Source: Pseudomonadota bacterium (GTDB taxonomy: Bacteria > Pseudomonadota > Alphaproteobacteria > Acetobacterales > Acetobacteraceae). From it: a DNA stretch of 6,589 bases. The notes under the pieces are model-generated. The model worked only from the letters and a program-made list of their open reading frames with translations. It was not told the DNA's origin and made no database searches. Positions 6,189 to 6,589 of the stretch are shown in pieces (within the stretch, counting starts at the first letter, position 1; every line of letters begins with the position of its first letter). The stretch covers positions 1 through 6,589 of the forward strand of contig JAKBCX010000092.1 of the NCBI GenBank assembly GCA_021807465.1, written 5' to 3'. The translations under genes and the position numbers were made by a program.

Positions 6189-6589
6189 TCACTCCATCAC
6201 ATGCAGCTCATCCATCTCCACTTCCTGGTGCTTTGCCGGCTTGCGCATCAGCAGTAGGCAGGCAAAGGCGGGCAGGGTGGAGAGCATCATGAACTTGAAA
6301 TCATCCACATAGGCAATAATCGAGGCCTGGCTGCCGATCAGCCCGTCCAACTGCGCGGCCCCGGCATGGGTGGCCGGGTTCAGCATGGCCGTTACAGCCC
6401 CACCTGCCTGCAGCGGGCGCGAGAATGGCGTAACCGCCGAACTCAGCACTGCATGCTCGTATTGCGTCATGTGGTCCAGTATCCAGGTGGTGAGCGACAC
6501 GCCGATGGCCGCCATCACGCTGCGCACCAGTGCCAGCATCGCCGCGCCCTGCGTGCGTAAATCTGCGCGCAGCGTTTGGAACGAGATGA
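6189..6589 (-). CDS. DHA2-family (EmrB/QacA-type) MFS efflux permease, C-terminal part
   Basis: This is the last 132 or so residues of a 14-helix major facilitator drug/proton antiporter of the inner membrane; the start lies beyond the right edge. The visible part begins ISFQTLRADLRTQGAAMLAL, matching the conserved family segment before helix 13, where an acidic/Arg loop is followed by a G/A-rich helix (MLALVRSVMAAIGVSLTTWIL). A periplasmic stretch follows, in which AVLSSAVTPFS and the QASIIAYVDDF motif are typical of EmrB-like proteins. The last helix is MMLSTLPAFACLLLM. A short, acidic cytosolic tail closes the protein. EmrB partners an EmrA-type periplasmic adaptor and an outer-membrane channel, usually encoded upstream, which would be out of view. 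The substrate is unknown. It runs in the same direction as the glycan genes and ends 45 nt before the large gene, so it could be co-transcribed or simply be the preceding unit. Confidence 0.88.
   Translation of the reverse strand, partial: ISFQTLRADLRTQGAAMLALVRSVMAAIGVSLTTWILDHMTQYEHAVLSSAVTPFSRPLQAGGAVTAMLNPATHAGAAQLDGLIGSQASIIAYVDDFKFMMLSTLPAFACLLLMRKPAKHQEVEMDELHVME

Noticed and set aside
5472..6257. Long plus-strand open frame (261 codons) opposite the N-terminal repeats of the large gene
   Set aside because: It is Arg/His/Ala-rich, has no recognisable motif and is fully antisense to a strong coding gene. Long antisense frames are expected in GC-rich DNA.

Overview
The window is a GC-rich bacterial chromosome segment that is almost entirely coding. 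Everything recognisable is on the minus strand and reads right to left. Codon choice, dense packing and the style of the sugar-nucleotide enzymes suggest a proteobacterium, most plausibly an alphaproteobacterium. That placement is an impression, not a proof.

In transcription order, the right edge (6589-6189) carries the C-terminal part of a DHA2/EmrB-type multidrug efflux permease whose start lies outside the window. A 45 nt gap follows. Next comes one very large gene (6143-2406, about 1,245 residues) that chains four parts: five degenerate tandem repeats of about 37 residues, a WbsX/GH99-like domain, a GT4-type (GT-B) glycosyltransferase domain and a GT2-type (GT-A) glycosyltransferase domain. 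After a 47 nt gap come rfbB (2358-1306), rfbA (1309-428) and rfbC (from 428, running off the left edge). rfbB/rfbA overlap by ATGA and rfbA/rfbC by TAATG, so these three look translationally coupled.

RfbA, RfbB and RfbC are the first three enzymes of dTDP-L-rhamnose synthesis in order of action: thymidylyl transfer, 4,6-dehydration, 3,5-epimerisation. The fourth gene, rfbD, is not visible and would be expected just beyond the left edge. The natural reading is a surface-polysaccharide (O-antigen, capsule or exopolysaccharide) locus in which the large multidomain enzyme helps assemble a rhamnose-containing glycan. The sugar specificity of that enzyme cannot be read from the sequence.

No tRNA, rRNA, insertion sequence, CRISPR array, convincing promoter or intrinsic terminator was found. 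The longest non-coding stretches are the two gaps of 45-47 nt. The most unusual object is the large trimodular enzyme. Its components are known families, so its interest lies in the combination, the N-terminal repeats and the retained glycosidase-like acidic pair.
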